NCBI GenBank assembly: GCA_007133095.1
Contig: SLNK01000020.1
Location: forward strand, 1-5,385
DNA from: Candidatus Peregrinibacteria bacterium
Lineage (GTDB): Bacteria; Patescibacteriota; Gracilibacteria; UBA1369; LOWO2-01-FULL-3
Direction of reading: 5' to 3'
Length of the DNA stretch: 5,385 nucleotides
Of this stretch, positions 1 to 5,254 are shown in pieces (the stretch's first letter is position 1; every line of letters starts with the position of its first letter). A model generated the notes under the pieces. The model was not told the origin of the DNA, searched no databases, and saw nothing but the letters and a program-made list of their open reading frames with translations. The position numbers were made by a program, and so were the translations under genes.

Positions 1-115
1 AACAGCCAAATACAATCAATTGATGAGAATAGAGGAGAAGCTTGGAAAGAAAGCTGATTTTATAGGGGGGAGAGCATTTTATAATCTGGAGGAGGGCTAT
101 GCTGAAGCAAATTAA
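1..115 (+). CDS. eno: Enolase, C-terminal end (partial, 5' end outside window)
   Basis: Reading from base 2, an open frame of 37 codons runs to a TAA at 113-115. Its peptide starts TAKYNQLMRIEEKLG and continues through a GGRAFYNL segment. This matches the conserved end of enolase, where AKYNQLLRIEEELG is followed by an AGRxAF element. Enolase converts 2-phosphoglycerate to phosphoenolpyruvate in cytosolic glycolysis. Only the last helix and tail are visible; the catalytic Lys, Ser-Arg loop and metal ligands lie upstream of the window. After the usual end there is a short extra tail (EEGYAEAN). The 3' end overlaps the start of nnrD by 17 bases (99-115) in another frame, so the two are probably co-transcribed and translationally coupled. 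Identification is from remembered family sequence, but the match is distinctive. Confidence 0.93.
   Translation, partial: TAKYNQLMRIEEKLGKKADFIGGRAFYNLEEGYAEAN
88..96 (+). promoter_or_regulatory. Shine-Dalgarno sequence of nnrD
   Basis: The purine run GGAGGAGGG ends three bases before the ATG at 99. Read as GGAGG at 88-92 it sits 6 bases from the ATG, an ideal position. It lies inside the last codons of enolase, so ribosomes finishing eno would be near it. It fixes the nnrD start at 99. Confidence 0.85.
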
Positions 116-947
116 ACGTTCCACAGTGAGAAATTTGTTGCCGGTACGCTCCGAAAAATCTCATAAGGGGCAGAATGGGCGTGTTCTTATTATAGGAGGG
201 AGTGTTGATTATCACGGCGCTCCGATTTTATCCGCTTTGGGGTCTATTTATTCGGGGGCGGATCTTGCTTATTTGTATGTTCCGGAGTGCAATTTCGATT
301 GTACTCGAAGCATATCTCCGGACTTGGTCGTAAGAAAATATGCCGGAGAATATCTCACTCCGCGCCATGCGGAGGAAATTATAAAATTCGGGAAGGGATG
401 TGATTCCGTTCTGATAGGTCCGGGTCTGGGAAAAAGACAGCAGACAAGGGAGGCGGTTCTTGATATCGTAAAAAATCTTCAGATCCCGACGGTTTTGGAC
501 GCGGACGCAATAATGGTTCTGAAGGAAATAGAAAAATTTCCTTTGAATCAGCCTTTTGTCGTTACTCCGCATCAAAACGAATTTATACATCTTGTGGACA
601 GGGACGTTAAGGTTGATGAAAACGATACGAAATCGGTGATTCTTTTGAGGTCTTTGTCTATGGACCTGCACTTAAATGTTATTCTGAAAGGATATAAGGA
701 TTATGTTTCTTCAGAAGAAGGTGTTGTTGAAATAAACAGTACCGGGAACGCGGGAATGACCGTTGGGGGAAGCGGAGACGTGCTGGCGGGAGTTGTGGCT
801 TCATTATTGGCACAGGGGCTTGAAGGGTTTGATGCGGCGCGTTGCGCCGCATACTTCACGGGACTTGCCGGGGACAGGCTCAGCAAAAAGAAAGGCTTCT
901 GTTATTCCGCGAGTGATCTGGCCGCCGAACTGCCTTATGTTTTATGA
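99..947 (+). CDS. nnrD: ADP-dependent NAD(P)H-hydrate dehydratase (metabolite repair)
   Basis: This 282-residue protein belongs to the ribokinase-like YjeF C-terminal/CARKD family, which uses ADP or ATP to dehydrate hydrated NADH or NADPH (NAD(P)HX) back to the working cofactor. Visible motifs in order are KGQNGRVLIIGGS (about 23-35), GPGLG (107-111), VLDADAI (132-138), VTPHQNEF (155-162), ILKG (195-198) and the signature NSTGNAGMTVGGSGDVLAG (213-231). The last holds the presumed catalytic Asp227 in GSGD. No N-terminal NnrE epimerase domain is fused, so an epimerase, if present, is encoded elsewhere. The start has a strong ribosome-binding site and overlaps the enolase end by 17 bases. The TGA stop (945-947) overlaps the convergent glycosyltransferase by 13 bases. 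NADHX is a known side product of glyceraldehyde-3-phosphate dehydrogenase, so placement beside a glycolytic gene is sensible; the co-regulation is inferred. Confidence 0.93.
   Translation: MLKQIKRSTVRNLLPVRSEKSHKGQNGRVLIIGGSVDYHGAPILSALGSIYSGADLAYLYVPECNFDCTRSISPDLVVRKYAGEYLTPRHAEEIIKFGKGCDSVLIGPGLGKRQQTREAVLDIVKNLQIPTVLDADAIMVLKEIEKFPLNQPFVVTPHQNEFIHLVDRDVKVDENDTKSVILLRSLSMDLHLNVILKGYKDYVSSEEGVVEINSTGNAGMTVGGSGDVLAGVVASLLAQGLEGFDAARCAAYFTGLAGDRLSKKKGFCYSASDLAAELPYVL
832..852. repeat. Perfect inverted repeat inside nnrD
   Basis: ATGCGGCGC (832-840) and GCGCCGCAT (844-852) form a perfect 9-bp GC-rich stem around a 3-base GTT loop. It lies within the Asp-Ala-Ala-Arg-Cys-Ala-Ala codons of nnrD. 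No U-run follows on either strand, so it does not look like an intrinsic terminator. It may be a by-product of Ala codons or a real mRNA structure. Confidence 0.6.
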
Positions 948-2026
948 ATGTAATCGGATTGTTTTTTGAACCACTTTCGCATCTCTTTGGCGGAGATTTT
1001 TTTGTTGGCCATTATTATTTTCCGCTTTTTTAAAATGCGAGGAAGTTGTTTTAAATAATCTAAATAACTCCTCCACAGATACGGTTCCTTGAATGTCATA
1101 TAAAAAGCAAGCGCCGCTTTCTTCAGCATAATCGGGAAGAAATCCATGAAAAAATTTCCCCATAATTCGTTTTTCCGTTCCATTAAATGTTGATTTTTGA
1201 AGGAATATTTTTTTTGAAATATGCTCAATTTTGATCGATTCGCCAAAACATCTTTATTAAAAAACCTTCTCTTTATTCCGGTTCCGCGCCCGTGATACGC
1301 GACAGCCTCCGGGTAATAAATGTTTTTCCATCCGTAAAGCAAAAACCTCCATGACAGATCTATATCCTCTTTGTACATGAAAAAATCCTCGTCCATGTAC
1401 TCATCGAAAATCCTAACATCCTCCAAAGCCTCACGGCGATACATGGGGCACGCGCCGGAAACTCCAAAAATTTCACGTTCCTCATCAAACTGCCCTTCGT
1501 CCGTCAATCCCTGTCCGTCATCAATAAACCTTCTGTTTCTGTAAGCAAAAATCCCCACCGTGTCTATTATTTTCGTAGTCCTTTCACGGTCAAAATCGTA
1601 TTTGTACACTTTCCCCGTTATCGCGGCAATTTTCTTATCCTTTTCCGCGCGCGCCACAATTTTTTCAAAATATTCCGGAGTATAAATTATATCCGGATTT
1701 GTTATCACCACGTAATCCGCGGGGTTTTCATTTTCTATCGCCATCTTAATCCCCTGATTCGCCGCCTTCGCGTAGCCGCTATTTTCTTTATTCTCGACTA
1801 TTTCAATCTTTCTATTTGCCTTCTCCGCGTCCCCAATATTCTCTTCGCTCGCGTAGTTCTCACGCACAAAATCAACTCCGCTTTTGTCCGGCGAATCGTT
1901 ATCAATAAAAATCACCTCCATATTTTCGTATGTCTGGCTGAAAATCGAATTAAGGCAGGTCTTAAGATACTGCGGCGTGTTGTAATGAATAATCGCTATT
2001 AAAACTTTCGGCGACTTTGCGCTCAT
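935..2026 (-). CDS. Family 2 glycosyltransferase (GT-A fold, WbbL/rhamnosyltransferase-like)
   Basis: This 363-residue protein has the layout of a GT2 enzyme, which transfers a sugar from a nucleotide-sugar donor onto a cell-surface polysaccharide or lipid-linked acceptor. The N-terminus has VLIAIIHYNTPQYL (8-21), followed by VIFIDNDSPD (38-47) for the nucleotide pocket. ENSGYAKAANQGI (81-93) comes next, then TNPDI (109-113) in the DXD metal-site position. An acceptor-side block FGVSGACPMYRREAL (188-201) is followed by EDFFMYKEDIDLSWR (213-227), typical of WbbL-like members and holding the likely catalytic acid, and by YHGRG (244-248). The basic C-terminal part (about 255-363) has no clear long membrane segment, so it is probably peripheral at the cytoplasmic face. 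It starts at an ATG with only a weak purine-rich leader, diverges from metK and overlaps the end of nnrD. Donor and acceptor cannot be read from sequence. Confidence 0.9.
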   Translation of the reverse strand: MSAKSPKVLIAIIHYNTPQYLKTCLNSIFSQTYENMEVIFIDNDSPDKSGVDFVRENYASEENIGDAEKANRKIEIVENKENSGYAKAANQGIKMAIENENPADYVVITNPDIIYTPEYFEKIVARAEKDKKIAAITGKVYKYDFDRERTTKIIDTVGIFAYRNRRFIDDGQGLTDEGQFDEEREIFGVSGACPMYRREALEDVRIFDEYMDEDFFMYKEDIDLSWRFLLYGWKNIYYPEAVAYHGRGTGIKRRFFNKDVLANRSKLSIFQKKYSFKNQHLMERKNELWGNFFMDFFPIMLKKAALAFYMTFKEPYLWRSYLDYLKQLPRILKKRKIIMANKKISAKEMRKWFKKQSDYIHKT

Positions 2027-2033
2027 AATTTTC

Positions 2034-2062
2034 TTGTTTTGAATTTGCCAAAGCAGTATAGT
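2034..2062 (+). promoter_or_regulatory. Candidate sigma70-type promoter for metK-ahcY
   Basis: In the 63-base divergent gap, TTGTTT (2034-2039) and TATAGT (2057-2062) are separated by 17 bases. The -10 matches the consensus at 5 of 6 positions and the -35 at 3 of 6. Transcription would begin near 2069, giving a leader of about 20 bases before the ATG at 2090. That is too short for a SAM riboswitch. It is the only plausible promoter seen before metK, and the call rests on consensus matching by eye. Confidence 0.4.
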
Positions 2063-2089
2063 CTACCTTGCTTAATCTTAAAAGATATT

Positions 2090-3229
2090 ATGTCCGATTA
2101 TCTGTTTACATCCGAGTCCGTTACGGAGGGGCATCCCGATAAAATGGCGGATCAAATTTCCGACGCGGTTCTTGACGACCTTCTTAGACAGGACCCGGAT
2201 TGCAGGGTTGCCTGCGAGACTCTGGTGACTACCGGAATGGTTCTCATCGCAGGGGAAATAACCACCAAGGCTTATTCCGATCTTCCTAAAATAGTCCGAA
2301 ATACAATAAAGGAAATCGGGTATGATAACGCGGAGTACGGGTTTGACCATAAAGCTTGCAGTGTTTTGACGGCTATTGGGGAACAGAGCGGAGATATTGC
2401 GCAAGGAGTTGATATCGGGGGGGCGGGTGATCAGGGAATGATGTTCGGTTTTGCGTGTGATGAAACCGAGGAGCTGATGCCTCTGCCCATAATGCTGGCT
2501 CATAAAATGGCGATGAAACTTGCCGATCTAAGAAAAAATAAGGTTTTGCCTTATTTGCGGCCGGACGGAAAAACCCAGGTGACCGTTGAGTATAAGGATG
2601 ACAAGCCTCTGCGCGTTGATACCGTCGTTGTTTCAACTCAACACGGGGAAGGTGTTGATCAGAAGCAAATAAAGGAAGATCTTCAGAAACATCTTATAGA
2701 ACCGATTTGCGGGAAATGGCTTGATGAAAAAACCAAATATCACATAAACCCCACCGGGAGTTTTCTTATCGGGGGGCCTCCGGGAGATTGCGGGGTTACG
2801 GGAAGGAAGATAATCGTGGATACTTACGGGGGGATGGGAAGGCACGGGGGCGGATGTTTTTCCGGAAAAGATTCTACAAAAGTGGATAGGAGCGGAGCTT
2901 ACATGGCCAGATATGTCGCCAAAAATCTTGTTGCTTCCGGTTTGGCGAAGAAATGCGAATTACAGGTTTCTTACGCCATCGGTGTTACGGACCCGCTTTC
3001 TATTTATGTGGACACTTTTGGAACCGGAAAAGTGAGCGATGAGGAGTTGGCAAGAGTTGTCGGGAAGGTTTTTGATTTTTCTCCGGCGGGAATAATAAAA
3101 CATTTGGAACTCAGACGTCCTATTTTTAAAAAAACAGCTGCTTATGGACACTTCGGGCGGAGCGGCTCTGAATTCACATGGGAAAAAACGGACGCTGTGG
3201 AGAAGATTTTAAATGAGGTAAAGAAATAA
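2090..3229 (+). CDS. metK: S-adenosylmethionine synthetase (methionine adenosyltransferase)
   Basis: MetK makes S-adenosylmethionine, the main methyl donor, from methionine and ATP in the cytoplasm. From the ATG at 2090 the product has 379 residues, close to the usual 380-400. It opens directly with the family start MSDYLFTSESVTEGHPDK, including the catalytic His15 and metal-binding Asp17. The first family signature GAGDQG is at 111-116, and the glycine-rich phosphate loop GGGCFSGKDSTKVDRS is at 253-268. The C-terminal end carries AAYGHFGR and FTWEKTD (350-368). All three domains are present. A Cys (C256) stands where the loop usually has Ala. An in-frame TTG at 2039 would add 17 unrelated residues and lies within the promoter, so ATG 2090 is chosen, although no good ribosome-binding site precedes it. 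ahcY follows after 10 bases and is almost certainly co-transcribed. Confidence 0.97.
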   Translation: MSDYLFTSESVTEGHPDKMADQISDAVLDDLLRQDPDCRVACETLVTTGMVLIAGEITTKAYSDLPKIVRNTIKEIGYDNAEYGFDHKACSVLTAIGEQSGDIAQGVDIGGAGDQGMMFGFACDETEELMPLPIMLAHKMAMKLADLRKNKVLPYLRPDGKTQVTVEYKDDKPLRVDTVVVSTQHGEGVDQKQIKEDLQKHLIEPICGKWLDEKTKYHINPTGSFLIGGPPGDCGVTGRKIIVDTYGGMGRHGGGCFSGKDSTKVDRSGAYMARYVAKNLVASGLAKKCELQVSYAIGVTDPLSIYVDTFGTGKVSDEELARVVGKVFDFSPAGIIKHLELRRPIFKKTAAYGHFGRSGSEFTWEKTDAVEKILNEVKK

Positions 3230-3239
3230 TCTTTTAAAA

Positions 3240-4472
3240 ATGAGTGACGCAGAAAAAGGACTGCTTAACATAGAACTCGCGGAAATGCAGATGAAGGCTC
3301 TTCTGGCGGTGCGCCAACATTTTTTAAAAAAGAAACCGCTTAAGGGTCTGCGGATCGCGATGGCTTTGCACGTTACAAAAGAGACCGCCGTTTTGGTTCG
3401 GACTTTGATTGCCGGGGGCGCGGAAGTTTGGCTGACCGGATGCAATCCCCTGTCCACACAAGACGATGTCGCGGCGGCTTTGAAGGAAGAGGGCGTTCAT
3501 GTTTTTGGGCATAGGGGTGAGACAAATGAAGAGTATTACAGCTGTTTGAAAGAGGTTATAAACTGCAAGCCCCACATTACGATTGATGACGGATGTGATC
3601 TTGTATCGGAAATACACAAAAATCATACCGATTTGATTCCGGACATCATCGGAGGATGCGAAGAAACCACTACGGGAATTTTGAGATTGAAAGCGATGGA
3701 AAAGGACGGCGCTCTGCTTTATCCGGTGGTGGCGGTTAATGACAATCTCACCAAGCATTTGATGGATAATTATTACGGAACGGGGCAGTCCACTTTGGAT
3801 GGAGTTATGAGGGCCTGCAATTTTATGTTCGCGGGGAAGAGAGTTGTTGTTGCCGGATACGGATCATGCGGGAAGGGGGTCGCTTTGAGGGCGTCCGGTA
3901 TGGGGGCGAAGGTAATTGTGTGTGAAGTCAATCCTTTCAGGGCTCTGCAGGCGAGCATGGACGGCTACGAGGTTATGAAAATGAAGGACGCGTGCAAACT
4001 TGGAGATCTTTTTATTACGGTTACGGGGAATATAAATGTTATTAGGCCCGAACATGTTCGATTTATGAAGGACGGTGCGATTTTGGCGAACAGCGGCCAT
4101 TTTGATTGCGAGATTGATATTCCGGGGATCAAGAAAGAGGCGAAGAAAAGCAGGCGCGTGAGGCCGTCTATGGATGAGTATGTTGTTTCCGCGGGGAAGA
4201 GGGTGTTTGTTTTGAGCGAAGGCAGACTTGTGAATCTGGCGGCGGCGGAGGGGCATCCTTCGGATGTGATGTCGTTGAGTTTTTGCGGTCAGGCTTTGGC
4301 GTGTGAATATCTTGCCGAAAACAGAGGTAAATTACTTCCGGGCGTTTTGACTTTGCCGGAGGAGATTGATTTTCATATTTCACGGATGCATTTGGAGGCC
4401 GAAGGAATTGAAATTGATGAACTCACTCCAGAGCAGGAAAAATATCTGGCAAGTTGGGAGGAGGGAACTTAG
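3240..4472 (+). CDS. ahcY: Adenosylhomocysteinase (S-adenosyl-L-homocysteine hydrolase), short archaeal/Thermotoga-like form
   Basis: AhcY splits S-adenosylhomocysteine, the inhibitory by-product of methyl transfer, into homocysteine and adenosine with bound NAD. The 410-residue protein has the substrate block LHVTKETAVL (43-52), STQDD (72-76), IDDGCD (115-120), EETTTG (141-146) and VNDNLTKHLMDN (166-177) with the likely catalytic Lys172 and Asp176. Next come the NAD-binding Rossmann loop GYGSCGKG (206-213) with Glu229 for the ribose, NSGHFD (284-289) and EGHPSDVMS (337-345). The end, LTPEQEKYLASWEEGT, lacks the extra lysine/tyrosine-bearing tail of the eukaryotic type, as in archaeal and Thermotoga enzymes. 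The position of the human active-site Cys195 is Thr181. The start at 3240 fits the family N-terminus (NIELAEMQM) but has no Shine-Dalgarno, only an A/T-rich leader. It follows metK by 10 bases. A related activity on S-inosylhomocysteine cannot be excluded. Confidence 0.95.
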   Translation: MSDAEKGLLNIELAEMQMKALLAVRQHFLKKKPLKGLRIAMALHVTKETAVLVRTLIAGGAEVWLTGCNPLSTQDDVAAALKEEGVHVFGHRGETNEEYYSCLKEVINCKPHITIDDGCDLVSEIHKNHTDLIPDIIGGCEETTTGILRLKAMEKDGALLYPVVAVNDNLTKHLMDNYYGTGQSTLDGVMRACNFMFAGKRVVVAGYGSCGKGVALRASGMGAKVIVCEVNPFRALQASMDGYEVMKMKDACKLGDLFITVTGNINVIRPEHVRFMKDGAILANSGHFDCEIDIPGIKKEAKKSRRVRPSMDEYVVSAGKRVFVLSEGRLVNLAAAEGHPSDVMSLSFCGQALACEYLAENRGKLLPGVLTLPEEIDFHISRMHLEAEGIEIDELTPEQEKYLASWEEGT

Positions 4473-4501
4473 GGAGGAAGTTGAGAAAAGACGTCCCCGG
4501 G
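4469..4501. repeat. Direct repeat, copy 1
   Basis: Bases 4473-4501 (begins GGAGGAAGTTGAG, ends GACGTCCCCGGG) are identical to 4515-4543. Adding four bases on the left gives 33 positions with a single mismatch. The left edge contains the ahcY stop codon TAG (4470-4472). In this copy the right end is a perfect TCCCCGGGGA palindrome (4494-4503). Confidence 0.9.
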
Positions 4502-4510
4502 GATGGATTT

Positions 4511-4543
4511 TTAAGGAGGAAGTTGAGAAAAGACGTCCCCGGG
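4511..4543. repeat. Direct repeat, copy 2
   Basis: This is the second copy of the 29-base perfect repeat, 42 bases downstream of the first, with a short T-rich spacer (GATGGATTTTT region). It ends three bases before the last bases of the toxin gene (stop codon at 4547-4549 on the minus strand). The pair fills almost all of the convergent gap between ahcY and the toxin. No gene or clear terminator is seen in this gap. Confidence 0.9.
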
Positions 4544-4546
4544 AGT

Positions 4547-4819
4547 TTAGTAAATTTGGTCGTGCTTGTTTACTGAAATCGGGATGATTGTGTTTTCTTT
4601 GATCAGAAATTTTATGATTATTCTGTGTGAGTAATTAACCGATATGCTGTGCAAGTCTTGGAATTTTCCCTTGAGTTTGTGAAGTCTTAAGGAGGGATGT
4701 TGCGGTTTTACCGCCAGAAGCTTGAGGACTTTTGCGTATTGTGATTTTAGCTCCGGGTTTGCTTTAAAAAACTTTTTGGCTTGTTTTTCATAGCTGCGGG
4801 TAAAAATTATTTCAATCAT
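4547..4819 (-). CDS. Type II toxin, RelE/ParE superfamily (RelE/YafQ-like mRNA interferase)
   Basis: The 90-residue basic protein has the size and pattern of RelE-fold toxins, most of which cleave mRNA at the ribosome. It starts IEIIFTRSYEKQAKKFFKANPEL (interrupted here: a beta strand, then a Lys-rich helix to about residue 24). LRLHKLKGKFQDLHSISVN follows (44-62), then HRIIIKFLIKENTIIPISVNKHDQIY (65-90). The LxHKLKG element, the SxSVNYxHRIIIKF strand and the terminal HDQIY are hallmarks of the RelE/YafQ/YoeB group; His47, Arg66 and His86 are candidate active-site residues. The ATG at 4819 overlaps the antitoxin stop by 8 bases, the classical arrangement for coupled translation, and there is no separate Shine-Dalgarno. 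The subfamily is uncertain: a ParE-like gyrase inhibitor is possible but less likely given the C-terminal HDQIY. Confidence 0.85.
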   Translation of the reverse strand: MIEIIFTRSYEKQAKKFFKANPELKSQYAKVLKLLAVKPQHPSLRLHKLKGKFQDLHSISVNYSHRIIIKFLIKENTIIPISVNKHDQIY

Positions 4820-5105
4820 TACAGATTCTTTTTAGATGCTTCTCTATTGAGTCTTTTTTGTACCTTCCCGCTTTTATGTCCTCCTCCGATTCCATGATGG
4901 CGGATTCCAATTCACAATCCTTGAGCCGGTTATACTCTCTTACCGGCAGGATTACGAACTCCGGATTTCCCCTGACGGTTATGATTGTTTCCATCCCTTT
5001 TTTTGCGTTGGGTGTTACTGCGGAGATTCCTTTCATTTTTAATTCGTTGGCGGTTAAGGTGTTATTCATAGTATTGTTGTTAGTGCTGTTGATAGTATTA
5101 TACAT
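4812..5105 (-). CDS. Type II antitoxin, Phd/YefM family
   Basis: This acts as the antitoxin of the following RelE-like toxin; such proteins bind the toxin with their C-terminus and repress their own operon with their N-terminus. From the ATG at 5105 the product has 97 residues. The domain core is TANELKMKGISAV (18-30), IITVRGNPEFVILPVREYNRL (41-61) and an acidic helix region ESAIMESEEDIKAG (67-80), followed by a basic SIEKHLKRI end. Homology proper begins at Met13 (ATG at 5069), which has no ribosome-binding site. An upstream ATG at 5144 gives 110 residues but falls on the presumed promoter. ATG 5105 has GAGGG five bases upstream and is therefore preferred, leaving a short Asn/Thr-rich leader peptide in front of the domain. 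The stop overlaps the toxin start by 8 bases. Confidence 0.85.
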   Translation of the reverse strand: MYNTINSTNNNTMNNTLTANELKMKGISAVTPNAKKGMETIITVRGNPEFVILPVREYNRLKDCELESAIMESEEDIKAGRYKKDSIEKHLKRICND

Positions 5106-5110
5106 TACTG

Positions 5111-5115
5111 CCCTC
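5111..5115 (-). promoter_or_regulatory. Shine-Dalgarno deciding the antitoxin start
   Basis: On the minus strand GAGGG lies five bases before the ATG at 5105. Neither the alternative ATG at 5144 nor that at 5069 has a comparable, properly spaced site. This is the basis for choosing 5105. Confidence 0.5.
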
Positions 5116-5137
5116 GGCACTGCCAACTTCTTTTTCG

Positions 5138-5163
5138 TTCTCATCCTAGCAGAAGGAGATGAA
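5138..5163. promoter_or_regulatory. Possible operator for antitoxin autorepression
   Basis: The arms TTCTCATCCT (5138-5147) and AGGAGATGAA (5154-5163) form an imperfect inverted repeat, 7 of 10 positions paired, around a 6-base centre. It straddles the -10 element. Phd/YefM antitoxins normally bind such palindromes over their own promoter, so the placement is suggestive, but the symmetry is modest. Confidence 0.3.
5143..5151 (-). promoter_or_regulatory. Extended -10 promoter of the toxin-antitoxin operon
   Basis: The minus strand reads TGCTAGGAT, a TGn extended -10 motif with hexamer TAGGAT. No good -35 is found 17 bases upstream (ATAAAT), but the next 30 bases are rich in A and T tracts, which could act like an UP element. 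Transcription would begin near 5136, between the ATG candidates 5144 and 5105. Confidence 0.4.
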
Positions 5164-5194
5164 GAATTTATTAAATTTTTCTAAAATTTTTATG

Positions 5195-5224
5195 AAAAAA
5201 AGAGCCCGCCGGAGGCGGGCTCTT
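5195..5224 (-). terminator. Rho-independent terminator (minus strand)
   Basis: AAGAGCCCGCC (5200-5210) pairs perfectly with GGCGGGCTCTT (5214-5224), giving an 11-bp stem with a GGA/TCC loop. On the minus strand it is followed at once by a seven-base T run (5201-5195). It starts 31 bases after the stop of the acidic-tail gene, so it ends that transcript just before the toxin-antitoxin promoter. On the plus strand the following CATCTTTCTTTTC is only moderately U-rich, so weak two-way function is possible. Confidence 0.92.
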
Positions 5225-5254
5225 CATCTTTCTTTTCAAAATCGCTTTGTCCGA

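Noticed and set aside
80..85. Perfect TATAAT as a promoter of nnrD
   Set aside because: No -35 is visible at suitable spacing, and a start near 92 would cut into the Shine-Dalgarno; it more likely encodes the enolase Phe-Tyr-Asn residues.
99..2026. Alternative genetic code with TGA read as glycine, as in some candidate phyla
   Set aside because: nnrD ends in TGA at the expected family length and the other genes use TAA/TAG or normal ends without internal TGA codons.
2039..2089. In-frame TTG upstream extension of metK (17 extra residues)
   Set aside because: The added peptide has no family match, the TTG lies inside the likely promoter, and ATG 2090 gives the exact conserved MetK N-terminus.
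2063..2089. SAM riboswitch upstream of metK
   Set aside because: The leader is about 20 bases and has no room for an S-box or other known SAM-sensing fold.
4473..4543. Repeat pair as a mini CRISPR array
   Set aside because: There are only two copies, the spacer is about 13 bases, and no cas gene is present in the window.
4473..4546. Intrinsic terminator for ahcY based on the CCCCGGGG palindrome followed by ATTTTT
   Set aside because: The palindrome has no loop bases, leaving only about 3 bp of stem if a loop forms, so a functional terminator is unlikely.
4366..4587. Plus-strand open frame across the repeats encoding a tandem EEVEKRRPR peptide
   Set aside because: The peptide repeat arises because the 42-base period is a multiple of three. 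The frame mostly overlaps ahcY and the toxin gene and has no independent support.
4858..5184. Plus-strand open frame of 108 codons with a very hydrophobic stretch resembling a membrane helix
   Set aside because: It is antisense to the recognisable antitoxin gene; the hydrophobic residues come from the complement of Asn/Thr codons. No ribosome-binding site was evident.
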